Assembly: GCF_021495345.1 (NCBI RefSeq)
Contig: NZ_CP099397.1
Coordinates: 1,612,001 to 1,676,000, forward strand
From: Pseudomonas hydrolytica
GTDB lineage: Bacteria; Pseudomonadota; Gammaproteobacteria; Pseudomonadales; Pseudomonadaceae
Direction of reading: 5' to 3'
DNA length: 64,000 bases
Position 1 is the stretch's first letter. The number at the start of each line of letters is the position of its first letter. A model generated the notes under the pieces. It saw only the letters and a list, made by a program, of their open reading frames with translations, was not told the origin of the DNA and made no database searches. Both the position numbers and the translations under genes were made by a program. Below, piece after piece: positions 35,756 through 45,261 of the stretch.

Positions 35756-38703
35756 AGAACTCCCGCCTTTTCCAGTAGCGCCTGCTCGTCCACCTCGTCG
35801 ATCTGCTCGGCCAGCATGAAGCGCTCGGCATAACGCCGATGTATGCCGCTGCGGATGAACAGGGCGAACAGCTCGGGGTCGATGTGCGCTCCTTTGCACA
35901 TGCCGACCATGATGTTCAGCGCTTCCGACAGGGTCTTGCCCTTCTTGTAGGGACGGTCGACCGCCGTCAGTGCCTCGAAGATATCGGCGATCGCCATCAT
36001 CCTCGCCGGCAGGCTCATCTGCTCGCGTACGAGGCGCTTGGGATAGCCGGTGCCGTCCATCTTCTCGTGGTGGCCGCCGGCGATTTCGCTCACGCCCTGC
36101 AGGTGTTTGGGGAACGGCAGCCGGTCGAGCATCAGGATGGTCTGCACGATATGGTGGTTGATGATGTAACGCTCCTCGGCCGTCAGGGTGCCGCGGGCGA
36201 TGCTCAGGTTGTGCAGTTCGCCGCGATTGAACTTGTGCTGCGGCACGTCGAGCTTGAAGTCCCAGCGGTTGTCCGGGGCGATCAGTTCCTGCGCGGGACG
36301 TTCGATCAGGTGTTCCGGCTTGTCCGCCAGCAGCGGCTCCGCCACCGGCAGCGTTGGAGCCGGTGAGCGCTCCTGGCGCTTGGCCTCCTCCCAGGACACG
36401 CCCAGGCGGTCGTCCAGGGTGCGCAGCCAGGTTCGCTCGGCGATCTGCCTGAGGCGCGCCTGGTCCGCCTCGGCCATGGCTTCGCCGCCGAGGTTGGTGC
36501 GCGCGACGAAGGCGAACTCGTCGTCCAGTTCGGCCAGCAACCGGTCGCGCAGGCTGGCCAGTGCCGCTTCTTCGCCCCCCGCGGCACAGCCCTGCCAGTA
36601 GGCGATCCAGGCATCGCGCTTGAGCACTTCGAAACGCATGCGCACCTCGTGGATGCGGTCGTACAGGGTTTCCAGCTTGGTGGCCTTGTCCACCACGTAT
36701 TCAGGGGTGGTGACCTTGCCGCAGTCGTGCAGCCAGGCGGCGATGTGCAGCGCCTCCCATTCCTCGTCGCCCGGCTGGAAGTCGCGAAACTCCGGGGCGT
36801 CGCTGTCGGCGGCGGCACGCGCCAGCATCAGGGTCAGCTCCGGCACGCGCTGGCAGTGCCCGCCGGTGTAGGGACTCTTGGCGTCGATGGCACCGGCGAT
36901 CAGCTGGATGAAGGCGTCGAGCAACTGCTTCTGCCTTGCCAGCAGGCGTTGGCTCTCGATGCACAGCGCGGCGCTGCCGGACACCGCCTCGACGAAGGCC
37001 AGGCGCTCGGGGCGCAGCATGCTGTCGTTGCCGTCGCCTTCGTCTCGTTGCAGCAATACCAGCACGCCGACTGTGTCGCCCTGGCGATTGTGCAGGCCCG
37101 CGGCGATCAGGTGCAGACGCGGGCTGTCCAGTTTCACCAGCAGGCCGCGGAAGCTGCCGGCCTGGTCGAAGCCGATGGACATGGCGTTGCTGGCGCCGCC
37201 GGAGGCCGGCCCGCGCAGCCAGTCCGGCAGTTCCGGGTCGTCCAGGGCGAAGCCTCGAATACCCAGCTCCTCCAGATCTTGCGCCTCGCCGTCGAGCACC
37301 ACGCCCTGTGGCTCGAGGCGGCCACTGTCGGCGTCGAGCAGGTAGATCAAGCCGCCTTGTGCTTCGCTGATGGCCACGGTGGAGTCCATCACGCGCCGGA
37401 GCAGGGCGTCGAAGCGGGTTTCTGCCGAGAGGCTGGCGGCGATGTCGAGGAAGCGGCCCAGGGTGTCCTTCATGCGCGTCATCGAGACGGCCAGCTGGTC
37501 CACCTCGAGCACCGGCGAGCGGCCGCTGGCCGGATAGTCGAAGTCGAAGCGGCGGATCGCCTCGGCTTCCTGCACCAGCGCGCGCAACGGCTTGACCACC
37601 AGGCGCGAGGCCAGCCAGCCCAGGGGCACGCACAGCAGCAGGGTGGTCAGGGTGATCAGCGCACCCTGCCAGCGAATGCGGTAGGCATCGGCGAGCAGCT
37701 CGTGCTCGGGCACCACCAGGGCCAGGTGCAGCCCCTGCGGCCCGCCTTCCTGGATATGCCGGTGGGCCATGGCCCAGCGCTGCTTGGCCAGCTCGACGAT
37801 GCCCTGATCCTGCTTGTTCAGTTGCCCCTCGAGCAGCTCGCCCAGCACCGGATTGATATCGCGCACCTTGACCAGCGTCTTGCTGCTGCCCTCGATGCGG
37901 ATCAGGCGGCTGCTGTCGGGATAGGCCACGGCATTGCCCTCGGCATCGGCCAGCACCAGGTCGCTGTTGGCGGTCACCCGGTGCGCGGCGAGCGTGGCGG
38001 AAAGGTCGTCCAGCGTCAGGTCGGCGGCCAGCACATTGGTCAGCCCGCTGCGCCGGGCCAGGGTGGTGCCGACCTCCTCGGTGGAAAAGAACACGTAGGG
38101 CGCCGTGGTGATCTGCCCGCCATCGCCGCGGGCGCGCTTGTACCAGTCCCGAGTACGCGGGTCGTAGTTCTCGCTCAGGCGCTGACGACGGCTGATCTGG
38201 TTCAGCGAGCCGTCGTAGAACAGATAGTAGGACTCGGTGCCGGTGGCGCTACGGTCGATCGACCAGACCTGATAGGCCGCCCCTGGCGGGGCATCGAAGC
38301 GCTGTTTCAGGGCATCGCTGCGCAGCGGCCGGACCATGAAGAAGTCGCCGTCCTCGTAGCCGAGAAACAGCGAGCCGAGCTTGGGGTTGTCGCGCAGCGC
38401 CTGAACGAAGGGGGGCAGTAGCGCCAGGCGGCCATCCAGATGATCGCTCCGGGTGGCCGGGTCGAGGGCCAGCAGGCTGAGCACGTGGCGGATCGGCCGG
38501 TAGGTATTGTCCAGCCCTTGTTGGACATCCTGCTGGATGCGTTCGAAGAGTTTGCTGCTGCTGGAGAAGATGATCTGACTGGTCTGCTGATAATTGAACA
38601 GACCCAGCACCACGCCGGTGAGCAGCAGTAGCAGCGTGAACAGGGCACTGATATGGACATGCAGGGGGAATCGACGCTCGCGAGGGGCGGCAGGTTTGCG
38701 CAT
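35752..38703 (-). CDS. membrane HD-GYP c-di-GMP phosphodiesterase with periplasmic sensor, HAMP and GAF domains
   Basis: A 983-residue receptor. It has a transmembrane helix at about 16-37 and a large periplasmic dCache-like region to about 345. A second helix follows (ALITLTTLLLCVPLGWLASR), then HAMP, a GAF-like domain at about 430-590 and a C-terminal HD-GYP domain. The HD-GYP motifs GGHCQRVPEL, AAWLHDCGKVTTPEY, INHHIVQT, GHHEKMDGTGYP and ADIFEALTAVDRPYK are intact, so hydrolysis of c-di-GMP is expected. About 165 residues are inserted between the HD and HHIVQT motifs. The start is 38703; the stop lies in a repeat. Confidence 0.88.
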   Translation of the reverse strand: MRKPAAPRERRFPLHVHISALFTLLLLLTGVVLGLFNYQQTSQIIFSSSSKLFERIQQDVQQGLDNTYRPIRHVLSLLALDPATRSDHLDGRLALLPPFVQALRDNPKLGSLFLGYEDGDFFMVRPLRSDALKQRFDAPPGAAYQVWSIDRSATGTESYYLFYDGSLNQISRRQRLSENYDPRTRDWYKRARGDGGQITTAPYVFFSTEEVGTTLARRSGLTNVLAADLTLDDLSATLAAHRVTANSDLVLADAEGNAVAYPDSSRLIRIEGSSKTLVKVRDINPVLGELLEGQLNKQDQGIVELAKQRWAMAHRHIQEGGPQGLHLALVVPEHELLADAYRIRWQGALITLTTLLLCVPLGWLASRLVVKPLRALVQEAEAIRRFDFDYPASGRSPVLEVDQLAVSMTRMKDTLGRFLDIAASLSAETRFDALLRRVMDSTVAISEAQGGLIYLLDADSGRLEPQGVVLDGEAQDLEELGIRGFALDDPELPDWLRGPASGGASNAMSIGFDQAGSFRGLLVKLDSPRLHLIAAGLHNRQGDTVGVLVLLQRDEGDGNDSMLRPERLAFVEAVSGSAALCIESQRLLARQKQLLDAFIQLIAGAIDAKSPYTGGHCQRVPELTLMLARAAADSDAPEFRDFQPGDEEWEALHIAAWLHDCGKVTTPEYVVDKATKLETLYDRIHEVRMRFEVLKRDAWIAYWQGCAAGGEEAALASLRDRLLAELDDEFAFVARTNLGGEAMAEADQARLRQIAERTWLRTLDDRLGVSWEEAKRQERSPAPTLPVAEPLLADKPEHLIERPAQELIAPDNRWDFKLDVPQHKFNRGELHNLSIARGTLTAEERYIINHHIVQTILMLDRLPFPKHLQGVSEIAGGHHEKMDGTGYPKRLVREQMSLPARMMAIADIFEALTAVDRPYKKGKTLSEALNIMVGMCKGAHIDPELFALFIRSGIHRRYAERFMLAEQIDEVDEQALLEKAGVL

Positions 38704-38836
38704 CGCACTTCACTCCTTGGGTAGCGCTGCTGGCACAGCAAGCATAGTGAAGAGTCAATGGGCATGCAGAGGGGGCGGTTAGTGCGCTGCGTCGCAATAA
38801 TTCGCTTGTCCGGCAGCGCGGGGCGCGAGGCAGAGC

Positions 38837-39898
38837 CTAGGACGACTGCTGCTTTTGCTGCAGTCGCTGCGGCTTGCTCAGATGCAGCTTCAGGCCGTGT
38901 ACCAGCAAGGCCACGGTTAGGGTCAGGGCGACGCCGATCAGCGCGTTGAGCAGGCGCACCTCGGCCAGATGCCAGTCCTGCGCCAGGCTCTCGGCCAGCA
39001 GCACGAAGCACAGGCTGGTCTGCAGCACGAACAGGCCGTAGTGATTGGCCTGCAAGGCGCGGCTGAGGACGACCAGCATCAGCAGGGTCATGACCATCAG
39101 CGGCGGGCTCTGCAGGCTGTGACCGAAGAGGATCAGCAAGCCGGCCGCGGCGAGGCTGGCGAGGCTGGCCTGAAGGGCCCGCACCAGGCTGCCCTGGAAT
39201 TCCAGCTGCAGTGTGGTGATCACCGTCAGGGTCAGCCAGTAGCCGCGCGACAGCCCGGCCAGATTGACGATCAGCCCGGATGCGGCGAAGGCCAGCATGC
39301 AGGCCAGCGCATGCAGGCGCCATTGCTGGCGCGGCAGGCGCTGCGCGTGGCGCTTGAGCACCTTGAGGATGGCGAGAAAGCGCGGCATGTAGGGCCACAT
39401 GCGCAGGCCGTGCAGCCCGCGCAGGCCGAAGGCCAGGAGCATGACCCAGAGCCCGCCGAGGATGAACAGCATGGCCACCGCATAGGGGTTGTGCAGGTTG
39501 CCGATACCGAACTGCCCCTGGCCGAGACACAGGCAGATGCACAGGCCGATGCCCAGCTTGCCGGCCTCGCTGCCGAAACGCTGCAGCCAGGCCAGCAACA
39601 GGCCGAAGGCGGCGAAGATGCCGAGACTGATCAGCGGGTGGCTGGCCGCCCAGAACCCCAGGCCGGCGCTGCAGGCGCCAAGACCGGTGAGCAGCAACAT
39701 GCGCAGCATGCCGAAGCGGTGCAGCGGATTGGCCTGCGCGGCCTGGAAGGCGCCGGCCGACGCCCAGAGAAAACCGCTGTGGGCGGTGAACAGGCCGAGC
39801 ACCAGCGGCAAGGCACAACCCAGCCCGGCGACGATGGCCGGGCCCCAGGCCGGTGGGCCGGCATGCCAGGTGAAACTGCTGCGGATCAGGTTCTTCAT
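38837..39898 (-). CDS. FUSC-like integral membrane protein
   Basis: A 353-residue protein with roughly ten hydrophobic helices in two bundles separated by a basic cytoplasmic segment (PRFLAILKVLKRHAQRLPRQ). This is the layout of FUSC/YccS-type (aromatic acid exporter-like) proteins in short form. The second half has RGYWLTLTVITTLQLEFQGS, close to the FUSC signature in which a Tyr/Trp-rich turn precedes a helix. Substrate unknown. It lies between the HD-GYP gene and dgt on the same strand. Confidence 0.7.
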   Translation of the reverse strand: MKNLIRSSFTWHAGPPAWGPAIVAGLGCALPLVLGLFTAHSGFLWASAGAFQAAQANPLHRFGMLRMLLLTGLGACSAGLGFWAASHPLISLGIFAAFGLLLAWLQRFGSEAGKLGIGLCICLCLGQGQFGIGNLHNPYAVAMLFILGGLWVMLLAFGLRGLHGLRMWPYMPRFLAILKVLKRHAQRLPRQQWRLHALACMLAFAASGLIVNLAGLSRGYWLTLTVITTLQLEFQGSLVRALQASLASLAAAGLLILFGHSLQSPPLMVMTLLMLVVLSRALQANHYGLFVLQTSLCFVLLAESLAQDWHLAEVRLLNALIGVALTLTVALLVHGLKLHLSKPQRLQQKQQSS

Positions 39899-39910
39899 GC
39901 GCTCTTGTCG

Positions 39911-41242
39911 TCAGACGGGGCTCGAGCGGCCCGTCATTTCCCTCGCCATTTCCGTAGCGTAGCTGTCGGTCATGCCGGCGATGAAGTCGATCACCCGTAT
40001 GAACGAGCGATACAGCGGCCAGCCCGGTTCCGGGGCGTAGTAGCTGAGCAGATCGAGAATGCGCCGGTGCTTGAACGATAGCGTGCGACCGCTGTGCTGC
40101 TCCAGTGCGGCGCCGCAGAAGGCGTTGAGGAGGATTTCCAGCGTGGTGTAGGCGCCGATTTCATGCAGCGTCTTGCGCTTGTCGTGAAAGATCTTCTCCC
40201 GCGCCAGCGACTTCGCGCTCTGCACGCAGCGCTTGGCGGCGCCGTGCATGTGTTCGACCAGATCGCCCTGCAGCTGGCCGGCGAGCAGGTCGCGCTGCTG
40301 CTCGACAAAAGCACTGGCTGCGGCATTGGTCAGGTGCTCGATGGCCTTGCCGCGCAGGATCGCCAGCTTGCGCCGACGCGAGTCTTTGGGGCCGAGCTGG
40401 CGATAGGTTTCCGGCAGATCGTCGCCGACCAGGTCCAGCAGCAGGGCCTCGACCTCGGTGTAGTCGAGCAGCTCCATCTCCACGCCGTCTTCCAGATCGA
40501 TCAGGCCGTAGCAGATGTCGTCCGCCGCCTCCATCAGATAGACCAGCGGGTGGCGCCCCCAGCGCTGAGCCTCCAGCTGCGGCAGCTCGAGCTTGGCGGC
40601 GATCTGCTCGAGCAGCTGCAACTCGCTCTGATAGCAGCCGAACTTGTGTTTCTTGTAGCCCTGGGCGTCGGCATGGCGGGCCGTCCAGGGGTACTTGAGG
40701 TAGGTGCCGAGGGTCGCGTAGGTCAGCCGGGTGCCGCCGTCGAACTGGTGGTACTCCAGCTGGGTGAGCACGCGAAAACCCTGGGCGTTGCCTTCGAAAT
40801 TGAGAAAGTCGGCGCGTTCGGCATCGCTCATCGCATCCAGCCAGCCACGTCCGGCGGCCTGCTGGAACCAGTGGCGAATGGCGTCTTCGCCGGAATGGCC
40901 GAACGGCGGGTTGCCGATATCGTGGGCCAGGCAGGCGGACTGCACGACCATGCCCAGGTCGCTCGGGGCGCACCAGTCGGGCAGCTCGTCACGCAGCATC
41001 TCGCCGACGCGCATGGCCAGGGAACGGCCGACGCAGCTGACCTCCAGCGAGTGGGTCAGACGGGTGTGGATATGGTCGTTGCTGGTGACCGGGTGCACCT
41101 GGGTCTTGCGACCCAGGCGGCGGAACGCACCGGAGAAGATGATGCGGTCATGATCCTTGTGGAAAGGGCTGCGTCCGAGCTCTGCCGAGCTGGGAGCGGG
41201 TTTGCCTAGACGTTCACGGGTGAGCAGGGTGTGCCAATCCAA
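39911..41242 (-). CDS. dgt: deoxyguanosinetriphosphate triphosphohydrolase-like protein
   Basis: HD-domain dNTP triphosphohydrolase that cleaves dGTP (or dNTPs) to the nucleoside and tripolyphosphate. Motifs seen are [51 protein letters not shown] and the HD motif [17 protein letters not shown], with [12 protein letters not shown] downstream. The family starts [13 protein letters not shown], and the matching codon is TTG at 41242 with GAGGA six bases upstream, giving 443 residues. The only ATG, at 41302, would add 20 residues not seen in the family. Confidence 0.88.
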   Translation of the reverse strand: MDWHTLLTRERLGKPAPSSAELGRSPFHKDHDRIIFSGAFRRLGRKTQVHPVTSNDHIHTRLTHSLEVSCVGRSLAMRVGEMLRDELPDWCAPSDLGMVVQSACLAHDIGNPPFGHSGEDAIRHWFQQAAGRGWLDAMSDAERADFLNFEGNAQGFRVLTQLEYHQFDGGTRLTYATLGTYLKYPWTARHADAQGYKKHKFGCYQSELQLLEQIAAKLELPQLEAQRWGRHPLVYLMEAADDICYGLIDLEDGVEMELLDYTEVEALLLDLVGDDLPETYRQLGPKDSRRRKLAILRGKAIEHLTNAAASAFVEQQRDLLAGQLQGDLVEHMHGAAKRCVQSAKSLAREKIFHDKRKTLHEIGAYTTLEILLNAFCGAALEQHSGRTLSFKHRRILDLLSYYAPEPGWPLYRSFIRVIDFIAGMTDSYATEMAREMTGRSSPV

Positions 41243-41315
41243 GGCTGATCCTCGCCAGTTGATCCAGCCTCCTAGCTTGGGTGTTCGGAACGCTGCCTGC
41301 AAGCCCGAGGCGCAT

Positions 41316-42479
41316 CTACAGACCCGCCGCGTCGATATCCACCAGCAGCAGGCGGCGGCCGTTGTCGATGAACTGGCCGGCGGTCAGGCAGTACTGGTTG
41401 CTGGTGGCGTCGCGGTAGGTGGTGGAGAGGGTCAGGCGCCGCTCTTCCCAGCCTTCGGCCAGCAGTTGATAGAAGTAGGGGCGCCATGACCAGTTGTGCC
41501 CGAGGTAGCGGTCATCGGCGTGCCAGGTCTGTTGGCGCCACTCCAGGTTCGGCGTCAGTTGGGTGCCATGGCGATCGCATTGGTAGATGCGCAGGAGCCA
41601 GGGATAGTTGTCCGGCGCCAGCAGGCTAGCTGCCGAGGCGCCGCTTTCGGCCCACTGCCGGAGTTCGCCCATCAGTTCGGCCAACTGCTGGCGCAGGCTC
41701 ACCAGGCGGGCGCGTTCGGCGAGCTTCTGTTGCACGTAGCTGTCGCGCAAACGCGCGAAACGTCCGACGAAGGCGTCGCTGGCGAAGAATTCCTCCTCCG
41801 CTCTGGCGAACAGGAAGCCCTGCACGTAGCGGGCGCCGCACTCCAGGGCAAAGTTCAGCTCGGCTTCGGTTTCCACGCCTTCGGCGATGATCCAGCAGCC
41901 GGTCTTCTCCGCCATCTGGGCCAGTGCCTTGACCACCTCGCCGCTGGGGCCGCCGCGGGCTGCTTCCTGGAACAGGCGCATGTCCAGCTTGAGAATGTCC
42001 GGCTGCAGCGCCAGCACGCGGTCGAGCTGCGAGTAGCCGGCGCCGAAGTCATCGATGGCGATGCGCGCGCCGGCCTCGCGGTAGCGCGAGACGACGCTGG
42101 GCAGGCGCTGGCTGGCGCCGCCCAGTTCGGTGATCTCGAAGACGATGCGTGCCGGGTCGATGCCGCTGCGTTGCAGCTGGAGCAGGCTGGGCAAGGGCTG
42201 GGTCGGGCGCAGGCGGCTGATCCAGCGTGGCGAGATGTTCAGGCTGAGAAACCAGTCCTTGGGTGCCTGGTGAAAACGGCGCAAGGCGTCCTCGCGCACC
42301 TGGCGGTCGAGGCGGCGCAGGGCGGCCGGGGGCGTTTTCGGGTCGGCGAACAAGGGCCCGGCGGAGTGCACCAGGCCATCGCTATCGCGCAGTCGAGCCA
42401 GCGCCTCGACGCCAGCTATGCGGCCGGTGGCCGTGTCGATGAAGGGTTGGAAGACGGCGAAAGGCAATCCGTCGAGCAC
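41316..42479 (-). CDS. EAL-domain c-di-GMP phosphodiesterase with C-terminal sensor-like domain
   Basis: A 387-residue soluble protein. The EAL domain (about 1-240) has the motifs [45 protein letters not shown] and [11 protein letters not shown], so the metal and base residues are intact. In EAL proteins this predicts cleavage of c-di-GMP to pGpG. The last ~130 residues (from about 255) form a separate region with aromatic-rich segments ([39 protein letters not shown]) resembling a Cache/PAS-like sensor placed after the catalytic domain. It is divergent from nothing and independent of dgt. Confidence 0.87.
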   Translation of the reverse strand: MLDGLPFAVFQPFIDTATGRIAGVEALARLRDSDGLVHSAGPLFADPKTPPAALRRLDRQVREDALRRFHQAPKDWFLSLNISPRWISRLRPTQPLPSLLQLQRSGIDPARIVFEITELGGASQRLPSVVSRYREAGARIAIDDFGAGYSQLDRVLALQPDILKLDMRLFQEAARGGPSGEVVKALAQMAEKTGCWIIAEGVETEAELNFALECGARYVQGFLFARAEEEFFASDAFVGRFARLRDSYVQQKLAERARLVSLRQQLAELMGELRQWAESGASAASLLAPDNYPWLLRIYQCDRHGTQLTPNLEWRQQTWHADDRYLGHNWSWRPYFYQLLAEGWEERRLTLSTTYRDATSNQYCLTAGQFIDNGRRLLLVDIDAAGL

Positions 42480-42577
42480 CTGAGGTCCTTAGCGGCGAGC
42501 GATTGGCCGCATGGAGGCGGCAGACTGAGCAACCTAGCAAGATTGCGGCCAGCCCGGGCGTCGACGGTGCCATTTTG

Positions 42578-42877
42578 CTATCGCATGGGAGGACGTCGCC
42601 TGAGCAGGGGAATCAGTATCAATGCCAGGCGCAGCCAGCGGCGCCAGCCCTGCTTGCGAACGAGCAGGGCGGTCAGGGTCGCCGCACCGCCAGCGAGCCA
42701 GAATGGTGCAGTGCCCTGGCGCAGGCGCTGGCCGTACTCGCGGACCTGGCGTAGTGGGCTGGTGAGCTGCAGTACTTCGTGGCGCACCTCCTGGCGACGC
42801 ATTTCCAGACGCATGCGCAGAACGGCCTTGCGCAGCTGTCGGGGTGAGGCGCCAGGGGGCAGGGTTGGAGTGGTCAT
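42578..42877 (-). CDS. small basic membrane protein (YqjK-like position)
   Basis: A 99-residue protein: the N-terminal half is highly charged (KAVLRMRLEMRRQEVRHEVL), followed by FWLAGGAATLTALLV and a basic C-terminal hydrophobic segment. It is the last gene of a three-gene set with a holin-like and a DUF883 protein, the order seen for yqjD-yqjE-yqjK in enterobacteria. Family membership of this member rests mainly on position. Its ATG overlaps the upstream stop by four bases. Confidence 0.65.
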   Translation of the reverse strand: MTTPTLPPGASPRQLRKAVLRMRLEMRRQEVRHEVLQLTSPLRQVREYGQRLRQGTAPFWLAGGAATLTALLVRKQGWRRWLRLALILIPLLRRRPPMR

Positions 42878-43233
42878 GGCAGCAGTTGCTCGCGGTCACA
42901 TTGCAGTTCTTCGAGGGTCGCACTGAAAGGCGGTTCGGCATTGCGCAGGCTCCGCAGCAGCCAGGTGCCGCAGGTCAGCAGACCGAGCCCATGGAACAGG
43001 CACAGGCCTATGGCGACCGCCAGGCGATGGCTGTCCCAGTAGAGAACCAGCAGCAGAACCGAGAGCCCGAACAGCAGGAGCAGCGCAAAGCTGAAGCACA
43101 TGCCGCCCAGCAGGAGGGCGCGCAGCGCCTGGTTGCGCTGGTCTTCCAGTTCATGGGCGAGCAGCGCCACATGGCCTTGCAGCAGGCCGAGCAGCGCTGC
43201 GCCCAGACGACGAGGTGATGGGCTGTTGGACAT
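42874..43233 (-). CDS. phage-holin-family (YqjE-like) membrane protein
   Basis: A 119-residue protein with two long hydrophobic helices (ALLLGGMCFSFALLLLFGLS in outline and LAVAIGLCLFHGLGLLTCG) following an amphipathic N-terminus with LLQGHVALLAHELEDQRNQ. This is the arrangement of the PF07332/YqjE group. The start at 43233 is eight bases after the stop of the DUF883 gene; an upstream extension to 43308 would overlap that gene. Confidence 0.75.
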   Translation of the reverse strand: MSNSPSPRRLGAALLGLLQGHVALLAHELEDQRNQALRALLLGGMCFSFALLLLFGLSVLLLVLYWDSHRLAVAIGLCLFHGLGLLTCGTWLLRSLRNAEPPFSATLEELQCDREQLLP

Positions 43234-43241
43234 GGGGACGG

Positions 43242-43559
43242 TCAACGGCGGCTGATCAGCAGGCCGAGCACCAGGCCGATGGCGGCCGACAGACCAAGTG
43301 CCTGCCACGGATGCTTGTGCACATATTCCTCGGTGGCATCGACGGCGATCTTGCCCTGCTCGCGCAGGCTGGCCTCGGCGTTGTGCAGGGTTTCGCGGGC
43401 CCGGCCCAGGCTGCTGCGAATGTCGTCACGCAGCGCTTCAGCCTGTTCGCCTGCGAGGCTGGCGGAATGATGCAGGAGCTTCTCCGTGTCGCTGACCAGG
43501 GCCTGGAATTCATCCAGCAGGGCGTCCTTGGTGCTCTGAGTAGCGGCTTTGTTTTGCAT
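43242..43559 (-). CDS. YqjD/ElaB-type DUF883 membrane-anchored protein
   Basis: A 105-residue protein with a long amphipathic helical N-terminus (LLDEFQALVSDTEKLLHHSA) and the DUF883 C-terminal signature YVHKHPWQALGLSAAIGLV ending in LLISRR, a single C-tail membrane anchor. In E. coli YqjD and ElaB bind ribosomes at the membrane in stationary phase, a role transferred only by family. The ATG is 43559, and upstream in-frame codons are leader. First gene of the three-gene unit. Confidence 0.88.
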   Translation of the reverse strand: MQNKAATQSTKDALLDEFQALVSDTEKLLHHSASLAGEQAEALRDDIRSSLGRARETLHNAEASLREQGKIAVDATEEYVHKHPWQALGLSAAIGLVLGLLISRR

Positions 43560-43931
43560 GGTGAGCAGTCCTCTGCGTTGGGGTATGTAAAGTTTACGAG
43601 TGCGCTGCGGCGCGAGGGTTCCGCAAGAATAGTCGGGGAGTGACCGGGGTGGCGCTTGGTATAGCGCTTGCATTTTGCTGGTGCGCGAGAGTCGCGAAGC
43701 GCCCCGAGATGGGGCTCTCTCGGCTCGGCTCAGGATGGTCGATATCGCGCGTAACCAATTGATTAACAAGAATTAAGCATCATTCTGCCGATCGGCTGTG
43801 GCGCCATGTTGGGGCCTCCTGTCGGCACTTATGAAGGGCGCGCAGCGGGCGCTGGCTGCATTGTGGTGCGCGCTTTGCGTTTTCTGCCTCTGTTTGGTGC
43901 TTTTTCTCCAACCCCGGAGTTTTCATCCTCG
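43560..43931. promoter_or_regulatory. 372-bp divergent region with a candidate sigma-54 promoter for amt
   Basis: The sequence TGGTATAGCGCTTGCA at 43657-43672 on the plus strand matches the -24/-12 pattern TGGCAC-N5-TTGCA at the invariant GG and GC with correct spacing. It would give a leader of about 250 bases before the amt ATG. Sigma-54/NtrC control of ammonium transporters is known in general; no NtrC dyad was identified here. The remainder is AT-rich near 43745-43785 (ACCAATTGATTAACAAGAAT). Confidence 0.4.
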
Positions 43932-45140
43932 ATGGAAAACATCAACAGTGCCGTGGCCACTCTGATCCACGGTTCCAATACCCTGTTCATCCTGCTGGGT
44001 GCGATCATGGTGCTGGCCATGCACGCCGGCTTCGCCTTTCTCGAGGTGGGTACGGTGCGGCAGAAGAATCAGGTCAACGCCTTGTCGAAGATTCTCTCTG
44101 ACTTCGCCATCTCGGCCCTGGCCTACTTCTTCATCGGTTACTGGATCGCCTACGGCATCAACTTCCTCGAGCCGGCGGCGGTGCTGACCGAAAATCACGG
44201 CTATGGTCTGGTCAAGTTCTTCTTCCTGCTGACCTTCGCCGCAGCCATCCCGGCGATCATCTCCGGGGGCATCGCCGAGCGCGCCAAGTTCGGCCCGCAG
44301 CTGTGCGCCACGGCGCTCATCGTGGCCTTCGTCTATCCCTTTTTCGAAGGCATGATCTGGAACGGCAACTACGGCCTGCAGGCCTGGCTGGAGGCGCGTT
44401 TCGGCGCCGGCTTCCATGATTTCGCCGGTTCGGTGGTGGTGCATGCAATGGGCGGCTGGCTGGCCTTCGGCGCGGTGATACTGCTGGGGCGGCGCAACGG
44501 CCGTTATCGCGACGGCAAGCTGGTGGCCATGGCGCCGTCGAACATTCCGTTTCTCGCGCTCGGTTCGTGGATCCTGATCATCGGCTGGTTCGGCTTCAAC
44601 GTCATGAGCGCGCAGACGCTCGAGGGCGTGAGCGGTCTGGTGGCGGTGAACTCCCTGATGGCCATGGTCGGCGGTACGGTCGCGGCCCTGCTGGTTGGGC
44701 GCAATGATCCGGGCTTCCTGCACAACGGCCCGCTGGCCGGTCTGGTGGCGATCTGCGCCGGCTCTGATCTGATGCATCCGATTGGCGCCCTGGTTACCGG
44801 GGCCATCGCCGGTGCGCTGTTCGTCTGGGCCTTCACCGCGACCCAGGTGAAATGGAAGATCGACGACGTGCTGGGCGTCTGGCCGCTGCACGGTCTGTGT
44901 GGCGTCTGGGGCGGCATCGCCTGCGGTATCTTCGGCCTGGAGGCCTTCGGCGGCCTGGGTGGGGTGAGCCTGGCCAGCCAGGTGATCGGCACCGCGCTGG
45001 GGGTGCTGGTGGCGCTGGTCGGTGGCTTCCTGGTGTATGGCGTGGTCAAGGCGCTGCTGGGCATCCGCCTGAGCCAGGAAGAAGAGTTCAACGGTGCCGA
45101 CCTGTCGGTACACCGGATCGGCGCCGTCAACGCGGACTGA
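43932..45140 (+). CDS. ammonium transporter, Amt family
   Basis: A 402-residue inner-membrane channel with eleven predicted helices. The twin-histidine pore is present: VVVHAMGGWLAFG (first His) and WPLHGLCGVWGGIACG (second His). The Amt signature GGIAERAKFGPQ and the NH4 gate region FVYPFFEGMIWNG are also seen. The N-terminus FLEVGTVRQKNQVNAL is family-like. ATG 43932 is taken as start; codons back to 43806 are unlikely. No glnK is adjacent, suggesting this is not the canonical glnK-amtB pair but a second Amt. Confidence 0.93.
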   Translation: MENINSAVATLIHGSNTLFILLGAIMVLAMHAGFAFLEVGTVRQKNQVNALSKILSDFAISALAYFFIGYWIAYGINFLEPAAVLTENHGYGLVKFFFLLTFAAAIPAIISGGIAERAKFGPQLCATALIVAFVYPFFEGMIWNGNYGLQAWLEARFGAGFHDFAGSVVVHAMGGWLAFGAVILLGRRNGRYRDGKLVAMAPSNIPFLALGSWILIIGWFGFNVMSAQTLEGVSGLVAVNSLMAMVGGTVAALLVGRNDPGFLHNGPLAGLVAICAGSDLMHPIGALVTGAIAGALFVWAFTATQVKWKIDDVLGVWPLHGLCGVWGGIACGIFGLEAFGGLGGVSLASQVIGTALGVLVALVGGFLVYGVVKALLGIRLSQEEEFNGADLSVHRIGAVNAD

Positions 45141-45148
45141 TCTGCGGC

Positions 45149-45173
45149 GTAGGGTGCGCCATGCGTACCCTAC
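45149..45173. repeat. palindromic intergenic repeat, copy 5 (minimal)
   Basis: GTAGGGTGCGCCATGCGTAC followed by CCTAC: outer arms GTAGGGT/ACCCTAC retained with almost no interior. It looks like a collapsed copy of the element described at 6271. Confidence 0.55.
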
Positions 45174-45211
45174 GGCTGCACAGCGTCCCGCGCTCGATCA
45201 GGGGCGCATAA

Positions 45212-45245
45212 AAAAGCCGCGATCCCGAAGGGTATCGCGGCTTTT
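45212..45245. terminator. bidirectional intrinsic terminator between amt and DUF3108 gene
   Basis: Perfect 12-base stem AAAAGCCGCGAT / ATCGCGGCTTTT with A-tract on one side and T-tract on the other, so it can end both convergent transcripts. Confidence 0.92.
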
Positions 45246-45261
45246 CTTCGCTTGCGCTGCG

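Noticed and set aside
36649..38421. A 590-codon plus-strand frame over the HD-GYP gene
   Set aside because: Shadow of an intact multi-domain gene with clear motifs; no ribosome site or family signal.
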